A stretch of DNA of 22,802 bases. Source: an uncultured bacterium. Its GTDB lineage: Bacteria > Cyanobacteriota > Vampirovibrionia > Gastranaerophilales > Gastranaerophilaceae. The notes under the pieces were generated by a model. It saw only the letters and a list, made by a program, of their open reading frames with translations, was not told where the DNA came from and made no database searches. The stretch lies in contig CASELB010000081.1 of the NCBI GenBank assembly GCA_949288685.1, positions 1-22,802 of the forward strand. Direction: 5' to 3'. Of this stretch, positions 1 through 8,611 are shown piece by piece (position 1 is the stretch's first letter; every line of letters starts with the position of its first letter). The position numbers and the translations under genes are program-made.

Positions 1-80
1 CTCGCCGGCGGCGCTATCCTCTCCCCGATCATTGGCGGTGGCTTTAAAGCCGCTGGTAAGGTCGGGAATAAGGTCGCGAA
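1..80. other. GC-rich island at the left edge of the giant gene
   Basis: By count, 49 of the first 80 bases are G or C (61%), against about 10 of the next 50. The reading frame is uninterrupted across the step, and the codons before it mostly end in C or G (GCC GGC GGC, CTC TCC CCG ATC) while those after end in A or T. This may be a recombination joint, a conserved N-terminal module from another source, or an assembly chimera. Confidence 0.6.
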
Positions 81-3000
81 GAATATAGCAAAGAAAGATA
101 TTGATTCAAATTTAGATAATATTCAACTAAAAAATGACATAACAGAAACAGATGCTGCTTTGAACCTTGAGAATAAAGCGGAAGTCCCTGTTGTACGTGA
201 AGAGAAATTTATAATTGACAATGATGCTGATACTAACTTGAGTACGGAAAATATTACGGATAATATAGAGCCTTTGCATAATCCTCCTGAAAACACGGTC
301 TCTGAAAGATATGTGCCGTATGACTCTGCTCGTAATGTTGACAGAAATTTGTTTAAAGAATTTCACGAACTTACACACAATACAGGTTCATTATATCTAG
401 CTGTGGAATATAGTTCAATTTACCCTAAACTTACCAATGAAAATGTTACCTTATTAATGCGCCTTTTTAATGAAAATATAGACGGTATTAATCCGGATAG
501 TATTTCGTTGGTTAAAACATTAGTAGATAAACTGGATAACAAAGATAAGGTAGATATTTTTAACAGGTATATTGATAATCTTAAAGCAGATAATTCTTTG
601 ACGGATGTCAATTGTTGGGAATTTATTAATTTCTCCGAAATATGCAATAAGAATGAAGAATTGGCTGCTGCTCTTGTAAAATATAAGTGCCGATTTAACT
701 ATTCTCTTAATACGATTATTCAACAAGTCAGTGATAATAAAGATTTAAAACTGTTGTATGAAGTATTGGAAGTCATTAATAGCAAAGTTTCTAAAATTAT
801 AACTGATAGTTTTAAGCTGAATAGTATTAAACAAGTTGTATTAAATTTTTATGCACAGTATCTCGGCTGTAAAAATAAACTTACACCGGAATTGAACGAA
901 AAATTGTTTAATTACGTAAAAAGTCATTGTTCGGATACGCAATATTTGTATAATGTGATAAGAAATTTAGATGATGTTTCACCCGGCGAACTTGAATTTC
1001 TGATTGATAATAATTTTAGTGATGTGTCCTCAAAAGTCATAAAAATTGCAAAATCAAAGAATATAACTGATTTAAATACTCTTAAATCTGACATTGATAA
1101 CTATATTAATCGTTATGGTTTGGCAACATTTCTGATTACAGATAAAAATTTTGATTTATTAGTTTCCATTGATAAATTTAATGCTGCTAATGTTTATAAT
1201 ATTTTCTCCAGAGATATTGTATCTTCTTTGATGTCGAGGTTTGCTAATTCTGCGGGGAAAGACGATATTGATATTGAGATGGCTTTAAACTTATTTATAA
1301 AAGACAAGAAACTCCTATTTGATGCCGATATAATTAAAGATTATTTAACTCCCGAAAATAATAAAATAAATACAATAATAGATTATTTTTCTCGAAAAGG
1401 TAAAACTACAGATGCATACCGCCGCACTTCAGCCGAGCTGTACGAAGAAACTTTTGCTAAGTATTATGCAAAGGACGAAACTTTCGGGTGTGAAACTTTT
1501 TCTGAATTTGAAAAGTATTTAAAGACCTGTACTAACAAAGCGGAGGCCGGGAAACTTCTGGGAAAGATAAAAAAAGAAACTATGGATAACTTTATTTCCA
1601 AAATGCCTGAATCTATGAAATCAATGATAATTAGTAAAAACGGTGTGCTTACAGCCCGTGATTTAGATATAGCGTTGAAAAAGATATCCGCGGATGAAAA
1701 TCTGGGGAAAGTAGTAAATGATATCATGAATGAAAGTAATGTGCCTGAAGCGGTGACTGAATACGCGGCGTATCGTTTGTGCAATGACAGGATAATAAAC
1801 AATCTATGGTATTCATTAAAGAAAATTGAAACTAAATCATCAGGAATACTTACTTCTGATTTTATGAAAAAAACTGAGCAGGCGAAAGAATTTACGGATT
1901 TTTATTTAAATAAAATAAAGTCAACTTTCCCTCAACAGTTTGATAAAACGCAACCAAACTTTTCACCTGAGGATATGGCAGATATATTGAAGGATTTTAT
2001 GTGTGATGAGTATATAATTGGCAGTAGTAATTTGAGCGCATTGCTGCATAATGAATCTGTAGTTAAATTTGTCAGCTATCATCAAAATATTCAATTATTA
2101 ATGGAAACGTCTCTCGATTTGTGGAGAAAAATTTTCCACTCTCCGCTTAAGGATAATGAAGTTAAGCAATTGCTTGCATTCTCCGGTCTTGATGATAATG
2201 TGGTGCAAATTTTAAATAAAAACTTCGTCGATAATAAACTTGATGTACCTAGTTTCATGCGCGATGTATATAGATTAATCGGAACATATATTGATGATAA
2301 ATATACTGTTGTGCCGCCTGATTTCAGGGGGTGGGATGCAAAATACTTACCGTATGTGTGTTCTGTCTTAAAGGAAGGCGTTTTATCTTCGCAAGATAAT
2401 AAGTTATTTAAAAACCTTCTTGTTGCGTCTCTGGATAATCATTACAAAGAGTTTTTGTTTAATCCCGAAACTCCAAATGGTGCATTAAATCTTAAAACCC
2501 GTGAAAAATTTGCTGCGGCAGGTTTGGACTTTGAACAATGGATGAGCTATCCGGAAGTTAGAAAATTTAATTTTATTGTTCCTGTAAAATCTAACGATGT
2601 AATTATAAGCAGTTTAAATGAAGATTTAAATATAGTTTATTCTAATGAAAAGTTGAAAAGTTTGATTACAAATTATATATCACAATGTAATATAGGGTTT
2701 GACGGTAAATCTTTGTATCCTAAGAAAGGTGAAAAAATTACAAATAACGATTTGTTAGAATTTACTACGCAACTGGTAAAATTTGCAAAAGAGTGTGGTA
2801 TCCATTTGAAAAATGCAAATTTACTGGACTTAAAAGACCATTTTGCAGCAAGGCTTAAATCGCTAAAAACATTTTATGACGTACCTGAAAAAGAAGAACT
2901 TAGTATAAATTTGTGGAAACGAGATACAAAACATGACCTTTTTCAGGGGCACTATTGTCAGTGCTGTATATCGTTAGACGGGTGTAATAAACAGGCGATA

Positions 3001-4857
3001 ATTCATTCCTTATCACATGTGGTTGATAATATTATAGAGCTTAAAAACCATTCAGGTGAAACTATAGGCAAAGCAAAAGTTCTCTGGATGACTGATAACA
3101 TGACAAATGAACCTGTACTGCTGGTGAACGGATTTGAAATTACAGGTAACAAAGCATTTAATAATCAAGTCAGAGATGAATTCGTTGAATTTATGAAAGG
3201 GTATTCCAAAGCTGTTGCAGGTAAGGATGTACCGATTGTAACAGGCAGAACTTATCAAAAAATTAATTATAAAGAGTTCCCCGAGTTTACTTCAAATATT
3301 AATCTTATAGGCGATTTTCCGGACAACACTTACCACCTTGATTCTTTTTTCGAATTGGAAAGCTCATGGCCGAAAAACCTTGATGAATCTAAAAATCTTA
3401 CTACAAAAATCCTTTACATGCCGGACGATTACGGGGTAAAGGTAAAAGAAATAAATACTTCTATTGAAAGTAATCTTTCACAAATAGTAGATAGGCTTAA
3501 AGATTTACCCGGAATGAAAAATGTCAAGAATTTTAGTATGGAATCTTTTATTAAGTCATTGGAAGATTACACCTATAAAGAAAGGGAGATATTTGATGAT
3601 AATCTGAAAATACTTCTTAAAAATCTGAATAAACTTGACAGTTTTAAAGGCAAAGAACTGCAAATAAAATTGGCGTTCGATATACTGACAGATGTTGATA
3701 CCAAATCAAAAGTTAATCACTTTGCTGAAGCTCTTGGCAGTAAAACATTTGATAATTCAAAATTGAATACCAAATTAATATCAGGTCTGTTTGGAATTAG
3801 CAGCACTCCCACAGAAACAGGACATGGAATGTGGTTAATTCCCGATAGTGAAAAATCTGTTTTTGGCAGAATAAACGGGCGCGGAAAATCTGTCAATTCT
3901 ATTGAAAGTAAATTAATAAAAGAAATACTTGATTTAAATGTATCAAATTTGTCTGATGCGGCTCTGACAAAACTTGTAAGAGATGCCTATGGTTTTAGAG
4001 TTATTCCGGGGGAATTACAAAGAAGTGATATTAATATTAAATCAATATTAAGAAACGCTGCGAAACCACATAAAGACAGATTTGAGGGCTGTACAATATC
4101 ATTGGAGAGTGCGCTTAATGATTTTTATACAAACGGATTTAACGGGAAAATCTGGGGGCAGCTTACTGAAAAACAAAAACTTGCAGTCCGGGATATTGCA
4201 ATAGAAAATAGGAGTGATGCTTTTGTTGATAAGTTAGTTAAGCTGGTTTTAGACCGTAAAATTAATATAACAAAAATAAGTAATTACTCTACATCGTGGG
4301 ATGAAAAACTGCCGTATTTCTCTGAAAATCAACTATTTAAAATCGCAGATGCTGTGGAATCAGTGACCGGCAAGAGAATACCGATTGTTTCATTTGACGG
4401 TGACAGCTTTATAAAGAAAGGCTCAACACGTGATTCAGGCTATACTGCAGGGCAAATGAATTTAACAGTTAACGGTTCGGATGATTTAATGGAGTTACAA
4501 TTCAGGGATAGCGAAATTGATGTCTTTGCTGAACTTGAACATGTGCCCTATGACATTCAGGAAAACAAACTTACTGTTCGCGGTGCTAAGTATGATGCCT
4601 GCAGACAAGTCTTAAATAATCTGGATATTGCAGGTAAAAAACTATATGAGAAGTATAGAAGCGATGTATATACTTATTACAGATTGCAGGCTCTGGGTGT
4701 AAAAAATTGTGTTAAGCCCGATATAAATTTAATGTTTGATGAGGCAATAAAGAATGGTGATAAGGTATTCAAAACGCCTTACGCTAACGTTGCAGAGAGA
4801 GGACGCCAATTATGGCATATTTCGGAAGCAGGGCTTTCAAAGCTGCATGAAACTTGA
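1..4857 (+). CDS. Giant helical protein with C-terminal RelA/SpoT-like domain (5' end outside window)
   Basis: The frame is open from base 1 to the TGA at 4855-4857, so this is the C-terminal 1618 residues of a longer protein. A TTG at 160 is an unlikely start because the frame continues upstream through a Gly/Ala-rich hydrophobic stretch (codons 1-32). Codons ~60-930 are mostly Leu/Ile/Asn/Lys-rich helix with no family I recognise. Codons ~970-1085 form a more globular segment with HYCQCC at 984-989. Codons ~1280-1560 carry RelA/SpoT-like motifs in order: GRxxxRxKS with SIxxK (1289-1304), RDxxGFRVI (D1328, R1333), SGYxAxQ (Y1481), ELQFR (E1498) and FAELEH (E1513, H1514). In that family the Asp and Glu bind metal and the Tyr stacks on the nucleotide. 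D to Y is 153 residues here against roughly 45 in classical Rel, so there is an insertion. Cellular role is unknown; an effector, toxin or mobile-element protein is possible. Confidence 0.85.
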   Translation, partial: LAGGAILSPIIGGGFKAAGKVGNKVAKNIAKKDIDSNLDNIQLKNDITETDAALNLENKAEVPVVREEKFIIDNDADTNLSTENITDNIEPLHNPPENTVSERYVPYDSARNVDRNLFKEFHELTHNTGSLYLAVEYSSIYPKLTNENVTLLMRLFNENIDGINPDSISLVKTLVDKLDNKDKVDIFNRYIDNLKADNSLTDVNCWEFINFSEICNKNEELAAALVKYKCRFNYSLNTIIQQVSDNKDLKLLYEVLEVINSKVSKIITDSFKLNSIKQVVLNFYAQYLGCKNKLTPELNEKLFNYVKSHCSDTQYLYNVIRNLDDVSPGELEFLIDNNFSDVSSKVIKIAKSKNITDLNTLKSDIDNYINRYGLATFLITDKNFDLLVSIDKFNAANVYNIFSRDIVSSLMSRFANSAGKDDIDIEMALNLFIKDKKLLFDADIIKDYLTPENNKINTIIDYFSRKGKTTDAYRRTSAELYEETFAKYYAKDETFGCETFSEFEKYLKTCTNKAEAGKLLGKIKKETMDNFISKMPESMKSMIISKNGVLTARDLDIALKKISADENLGKVVNDIMNESNVPEAVTEYAAYRLCNDRIINNLWYSLKKIETKSSGILTSDFMKKTEQAKEFTDFYLNKIKSTFPQQFDKTQPNFSPEDMADILKDFMCDEYIIGSSNLSALLHNESVVKFVSYHQNIQLLMETSLDLWRKIFHSPLKDNEVKQLLAFSGLDDNVVQILNKNFVDNKLDVPSFMRDVYRLIGTYIDDKYTVVPPDFRGWDAKYLPYVCSVLKEGVLSSQDNKLFKNLLVASLDNHYKEFLFNPETPNGALNLKTREKFAAAGLDFEQWMSYPEVRKFNFIVPVKSNDVIISSLNEDLNIVYSNEKLKSLITNYISQCNIGFDGKSLYPKKGEKITNNDLLEFTTQLVKFAKECGIHLKNANLLDLKDHFAARLKSLKTFYDVPEKEELSINLWKRDTKHDLFQGHYCQCCISLDGCNKQAIIHSLSHVVDNIIELKNHSGETIGKAKVLWMTDNMTNEPVLLVNGFEITGNKAFNNQVRDEFVEFMKGYSKAVAGKDVPIVTGRTYQKINYKEFPEFTSNINLIGDFPDNTYHLDSFFELESSWPKNLDESKNLTTKILYMPDDYGVKVKEINTSIESNLSQIVDRLKDLPGMKNVKNFSMESFIKSLEDYTYKEREIFDDNLKILLKNLNKLDSFKGKELQIKLAFDILTDVDTKSKVNHFAEALGSKTFDNSKLNTKLISGLFGISSTPTETGHGMWLIPDSEKSVFGRINGRGKSVNSIESKLIKEILDLNVSNLSDAALTKLVRDAYGFRVIPGELQRSDINIKSILRNAAKPHKDRFEGCTISLESALNDFYTNGFNGKIWGQLTEKQKLAVRDIAIENRSDAFVDKLVKLVLDRKINITKISNYSTSWDEKLPYFSENQLFKIADAVESVTGKRIPIVSFDGDSFIKKGSTRDSGYTAGQMNLTVNGSDDLMELQFRDSEIDVFAELEHVPYDIQENKLTVRGAKYDACRQVLNNLDIAGKKLYEKYRSDVYTYYRLQALGVKNCVKPDINLMFDEAIKNGDKVFKTPYANVAERGRQLWHISEAGLSKLHET

Positions 4858-4882
4858 TATGTATTTTGAAAACTGGTATAAT
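4854..4882 (+). promoter_or_regulatory. Sigma70-type promoter for the small gene at 4902/4962
   Basis: TTGATA (4854-4859), a 17-bp spacer and TATAAT (4877-4882), with an extended -10 TG at 4874-4875. The -35 overlaps the stop codon of the giant gene. Predicted transcription start is near 4889, which would leave only about 12 nt ahead of the ATG at 4902 but about 73 nt ahead of the ATG at 4962. Confidence 0.7.
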
Positions 4883-4901
4883 TATTGAAAGGCTTTAGAC
4901 T

Positions 4902-5318
4902 ATGGACATAAAGAAAATACAATCTGCTGACGGCGGTATAAATTCCAGAGGAATAAAAAATATGGATTCTAAAAAAACTATATCCGCACTTGAGACGGTT
5001 AAATCCGCGGTAAAAAAACTGTTTGAACGTGCTGAACGTGAAGTGCCGGAAAATCTTGACTTCGCGCCGGTAAAAGAGATTATTACTAAAAATGCAAGAG
5101 ATTATCATCTTAAAATAGTTGCAGATCCTGTTGATATAAGAAACTCAAGGCGTGTGATATTGTCAACCGGTATTCCCGAAACTCAATATTCTGCAAGTAT
5201 TTCGCTTGCCAAAGGCAGCAAGTCGGATGTTTTGAAAACATTATCCGAAGATAGTTTTTCTAATATGGTGCTTGATTATATAAAAGAGCTTGAAATTTCT
5301 GCAAATAAACTGGATTAG
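4902..5318 (+). CDS. Small hypothetical cytosolic protein
   Basis: I do not recognise this protein. From the ATG at 4902 it is 138 aa; from the ATG at 4962 it is 118 aa. The second start has the better ribosome site (AGAGGA at 4947-4952, 9 nt ahead), while GAAAGG (4887-4892) ahead of the first would be partly cut away by the predicted transcription start, so the shorter form may be the real one. There is no signal peptide or membrane segment. The N-terminal third is a charged helix (KSAVKKLFERAEREV); the middle looks like alternating strands (DYHLKIVADPV, RRVILSTG) and the end is a helix. It lies 44 bp after the giant gene but has its own promoter, so it need not be co-expressed. If the giant protein is a toxin, this position would suit an immunity gene, but nothing in the sequence shows that. 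Confidence 0.7.
   Translation: MDIKKIQSADGGINSRGIKNMDSKKTISALETVKSAVKKLFERAEREVPENLDFAPVKEIITKNARDYHLKIVADPVDIRNSRRVILSTGIPETQYSASISLAKGSKSDVLKTLSEDSFSNMVLDYIKELEISANKLD
4947..4952 (+). promoter_or_regulatory. Ribosome binding site favouring the start at 4962
   Basis: AGAGGA lies 9 nt before the ATG at 4962. It is stronger and better placed relative to the predicted transcript start than the site before 4902, and so favours the 118-aa form. Confidence 0.45.
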
Positions 5319-5433
5319 TTTGTATTTTGTACTGTTAAATAAGCAGAAACGTGTTCAGCATTCTCTTCTGTAGAAACATAAGTAATTACTCTCGTCCGGC
5401 GGATTATATAAAAAAGTTTCCTTATCCATATTC

Positions 5434-5462
5434 TTGTAAGGATTTTTTGTTTGTATTATACT
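5434..5462 (+). promoter_or_regulatory. Probable promoter of the gyrB-adk-map operon
   Basis: TTGTAA (5434-5439), a 17-bp spacer and TATACT (5457-5462) give a predicted start near 5469, about 30 nt ahead of the gyrB ATG. The -10 matches five of six consensus bases; the -35 matches only four. Confidence 0.5.
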
Positions 5463-5498
5463 ACTGGTATAGCCAGATTTGAAAAAGAGGGGATATTT

Positions 5499-7934
5499 AT
5501 GACACAGAGCAGTTATGATGCCAGTAATATACGTGTTTTAGAAGGGTTGGAAGCGGTCAGGATGAGACCCGGCATGTATATAGGTTCAACTTCTCAAAGA
5601 GGTTTGCACCACTGTATTTATGAGATTGTAGACAATTCTATTGATGAAAGTCTTGCAGGGTATTGTACGGAAATCCATGTTACTATTCATAAGGATAATA
5701 GCGTAACAGTTGAAGATAACGGTCGCGGAATTCCTGTCGATATTAAGCCGGAGACCGGTAAGTCAGCATTGGAAATTGTCCATACGGTTTTGCACGCAGG
5801 CGGAAAGTTTGGTGACGGCGGTTACAAAGTATCCGGCGGACTTCACGGTGTTGGTGCATCTGTTGTTAACGCTCTTTCTGAAAAGATGGTTGTGGAAGTT
5901 TCTCGTAACGGGTATGTATGGCGTCAGGAATATTTAAGAGGTGAACCGACTGCTCCGGTAGAAAAAGTACGTCCTACCACTAAAACAGGTACAAAATCTA
6001 CATTCTGGCTTGATCCGGAAATTTTTACGGAAACGACTGAAATTGACAGAGATATTGTTGCTACACGTTTTAGAGAAATGGCATTCTTAAATAAAGGCTT
6101 AAAGATAATAATGCTCGATGAATTATCCGGCGGGGAACAAGTATTCCATTATGAGGGCGGTATCGGCAGTTATGTTTCATTCTTGAATAAAAATAAAACG
6201 GTTTTATTTGACGAACCTATTTATATTGACAAGATGGTTGATAAAATGAAAGTTGAAATCGCTATGCAGTATACAGATGCTTACAATGATTGTATACTTT
6301 CGTTTGCCAATAATATTAATACGCACCATGGCGGTACTCACCTGACAGGGTTCAGAAACGGTATAACCCGTGTATTGAATGATTATGCCCGTAAAAATAA
6401 TATATTAAAAGACTCAGAGCAAAACCTGTCCGGTGATGATGTAAGAGAAGGATTAACTGCAATTGTCAGTGTAAAAATTGAAAACCCTGAATTTGAAGGG
6501 CAAACTAAGGAAAAGCTGGGTAATCAGGAGGCAATGGGCGCAGTTCAGGATACAATAAGAGAAAAACTGCAAGAATGGCTTGAATTTAACCCGAAACTGG
6601 CAAGAACAATCATAGAAAAAACTTTACAGGCGCAGCGCGCGAGAGAGGCGGCAAGAAAGGCAAGAGAATTAACAAGACGTAAGTCAGCTCTTGAAACTTC
6701 AACTCTGCCGGGGAAACTAGCTGATTGTTCTAACCGTGAGCCTGAAAAATGCGAAATATTCCTGGTTGAGGGGGATTCGGCAGGCGGCTCTGCTAAACAG
6801 GGCAGAAACAGAATGTTTCAGGCAATATTGCCTTTGAGAGGTAAAATTCTTAATGTAGAACGTGCGCGTCTTGATAAAATTTATGGTAATAATGAAATTC
6901 AATCTATGGTACAGGCGTTTGGTATTAATATAAGTAAAAACGAAGATGAAATTAATATTGATAAACTCCGTTACCATAAAATAATTATTATGACAGATGC
7001 TGATGTTGACGGGGCGCATATAAGAACTCTGTTATTAACTTTCTTTTTCAGGTATGCAAAGCCGTTAATTGATAACGGGTATGTTTATATTGCACAACCT
7101 CCGCTTTTTAAAATTACAACGGGTAAAACAGCGGAATACTTATATGACGAACATGCGCTTGATAAGATGCTTAAAGAACGCGGTATTAAGTCTTTAAGTC
7201 TTTCTGATAAGACCAGAACAAAAGTTAAGTCAGGTGAAGAGCTGTTGACATTACTCCATAATATGTCAACTTTCTATCACTCTTATAATAATCCGATATT
7301 AAATATTATTCCGGCGGTTGTGTTAAGAGGTCTTATCCGTTCTAATATAAAAGCTGAAGACTTTGAAGATCAGGCTAAGATGAATGAAATACTGGCATAC
7401 TTAGATCATTACTTAAAAGATCACGCGGAAAATTACGGTATTACAGAGGCAAAAAATTATCGTGTCGAGCTTAAATATAGTCCTGAAGTTGCAAAATACG
7501 CTATTGTTCTGCATACAACAGAAGATGATTTTGTGCTGATTACAGCAAATATAATTAAAAGTAACGAATATAAACGTTTGTGTAATTCTTATCCGCTTAT
7601 AAGAGATTTCTTAATAGAAGAAGAAAAAATACTTATTTTGGAAACAGATACAGAACAATATGAAATTAAATCATTTGAGCAGCTTCAAAAGATAGTTGAC
7701 GACAGAGGACAGAAAGGGTTAACTATTCAAAGGTTTAAAGGGCTTGGTGAAATGATGCCGCAGCAGTTATGGGAGACTACTATGGATCCTGAAACCAGAA
7801 CCTTATTAAAAGTAAGTATTGAAGATGCAATGATGTGTGACCAGTTGTTTGATATACTGATGGGAGATAAAGTAGAGCCGCGGCGCGACTTTATTGAGGC
7901 AAATGCGGTATATGCAACCAATATAGATACATAG
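5499..7934 (+). CDS. gyrB: DNA gyrase subunit B
   Basis: ATP-binding subunit of DNA gyrase, which with GyrA introduces negative supercoils. The ATG at 5499 (811 aa) is chosen over a TTG at 5451 because it follows AGAGGGG (5486-5492) and gives a typical GyrB N terminus. The GHKL ATPase domain shows EIVDNS (E42, N46), the DNGRGIP motif and GGLHGVGASVVNALS. The TOPRIM domain has VEGDSAGG (E424) and DADVDG (D500, D502, D504), then QRFKGLGEM near residues 744-752. The length and the roughly 170-residue stretch between the TOPRIM motif and QRFKGLGEM match the long E. coli-type form rather than the ~640-residue form. It is first gene of an operon with adk 14 bp downstream. Confidence 0.97.
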   Translation: MTQSSYDASNIRVLEGLEAVRMRPGMYIGSTSQRGLHHCIYEIVDNSIDESLAGYCTEIHVTIHKDNSVTVEDNGRGIPVDIKPETGKSALEIVHTVLHAGGKFGDGGYKVSGGLHGVGASVVNALSEKMVVEVSRNGYVWRQEYLRGEPTAPVEKVRPTTKTGTKSTFWLDPEIFTETTEIDRDIVATRFREMAFLNKGLKIIMLDELSGGEQVFHYEGGIGSYVSFLNKNKTVLFDEPIYIDKMVDKMKVEIAMQYTDAYNDCILSFANNINTHHGGTHLTGFRNGITRVLNDYARKNNILKDSEQNLSGDDVREGLTAIVSVKIENPEFEGQTKEKLGNQEAMGAVQDTIREKLQEWLEFNPKLARTIIEKTLQAQRAREAARKARELTRRKSALETSTLPGKLADCSNREPEKCEIFLVEGDSAGGSAKQGRNRMFQAILPLRGKILNVERARLDKIYGNNEIQSMVQAFGINISKNEDEINIDKLRYHKIIIMTDADVDGAHIRTLLLTFFFRYAKPLIDNGYVYIAQPPLFKITTGKTAEYLYDEHALDKMLKERGIKSLSLSDKTRTKVKSGEELLTLLHNMSTFYHSYNNPILNIIPAVVLRGLIRSNIKAEDFEDQAKMNEILAYLDHYLKDHAENYGITEAKNYRVELKYSPEVAKYAIVLHTTEDDFVLITANIIKSNEYKRLCNSYPLIRDFLIEEEKILILETDTEQYEIKSFEQLQKIVDDRGQKGLTIQRFKGLGEMMPQQLWETTMDPETRTLLKVSIEDAMMCDQLFDILMGDKVEPRRDFIEANAVYATNIDT

Positions 7935-7948
7935 TAAGAAGAGGTGTA

Positions 7949-8611
7949 ATGATGAAAAAAGAACTTATTTTCCTTGGACCGCCGGCATGCGGAAAAGGTA
8001 CTCAAACTGACAGATTAGCAAAATTTATGAATATTCCGCACGTTGATACGGGGTCTTTGCTTAGAGCTGAAATGAAAAAAGGTTCACCGGAAGGTAAACG
8101 CGCTGAATCTTATATCTCAAACGGACAACTGGTTCCTGTTGAATTAGTGGCAGAAATTATCAAACTGCGGTTATCACAGGACGATTGTAAAGGCGGATAT
8201 ATTCTTGACGGTTTCCCTAGAAGTATAGAACAGGCTGAAATCCTTGAAAAGTTGAACGCCGATTTGGATAAAGGTATTGAAACCGATTTCAGAGCAATTT
8301 ATTTTGATGTAGATCCGGATGTGTTGCTTTCAAGAATTGTTAACCGTCGTTCATGTCCCTCTTGCGGAACTATTTATAATGTTAAATTTAATCCGCCAAA
8401 AGTTGAAGGAAAATGTGACAATTGCGGTAGTGATTTAATACAAAGAGCCGATGATACGGAAGAGACTGCAAAAAAACGTTTTGATACATATTATGAACAA
8501 ACGGCGCCGTTAATTGATTTTTATAAAAACAAAGGTGTGTTAAAAACATTAAATGCACAAGGCGGTATTGAAGAAGTTTGGGAAAGGCTAAAAGAGGTCG
8601 TCGGGTTATGA
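7949..8611 (+). CDS. adk: Adenylate kinase, zinc-LID type
   Basis: Cytosolic enzyme for ATP + AMP = 2 ADP. The P-loop GPPACGKGT covers residues 10-18; Ala-Cys replaces the common Gly-Ala but the GxxxxGKG pattern is kept. DTGSLLR (AMP site) and GGYILDGFPRS follow. The long LID has two CxxC pairs (CPSCG and CDNCG), the four-cysteine zinc-binding form common in Gram-positives and some other phyla. 220 aa is normal. Two in-frame ATGs (7949 and 7952) follow AGAAGAGG; the second has the better spacing (7 nt), so the true start may be one codon later. It starts 14 bp after gyrB and its TGA overlaps the map start codon (ATGA), which indicates translational coupling. Confidence 0.97.
   Translation: MMKKELIFLGPPACGKGTQTDRLAKFMNIPHVDTGSLLRAEMKKGSPEGKRAESYISNGQLVPVELVAEIIKLRLSQDDCKGGYILDGFPRSIEQAEILEKLNADLDKGIETDFRAIYFDVDPDVLLSRIVNRRSCPSCGTIYNVKFNPPKVEGKCDNCGSDLIQRADDTEETAKKRFDTYYEQTAPLIDFYKNKGVLKTLNAQGGIEEVWERLKEVVGL

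Noticed and set aside
160..162. TTG at 160 as the real start of the giant gene
   Set aside because: The frame is open to base 1 with coding-like Gly/Ala-rich hydrophobic sequence, and no Shine-Dalgarno site precedes 160.
1464..1802. 112-aa open frame on the minus strand inside the giant gene
   Set aside because: Antisense shadow of a clearly coding region; no ribosome site and no recognisable protein features.
4779..5108. 109-aa minus-strand frame across the 3' end of the giant gene and the small gene
   Set aside because: It runs antisense to two plus-strand genes and over the promoter at 4854; composition is shadow-like.
5410..5448. Possible terminator hairpin TCCTTA/TAAGGA followed by six T upstream of gyrB
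   Set aside because: Only 6 weak base pairs with a 12-nt loop, and it overlaps the -35 of the likely gyrB promoter; could be chance in AT-rich DNA.
5451..5498. TTG start for gyrB that would add 16 residues
   Set aside because: The frame extension overlaps the predicted -10 element and lacks a ribosome site; the ATG at 5499 has AGAGGGG and the family N terminus.
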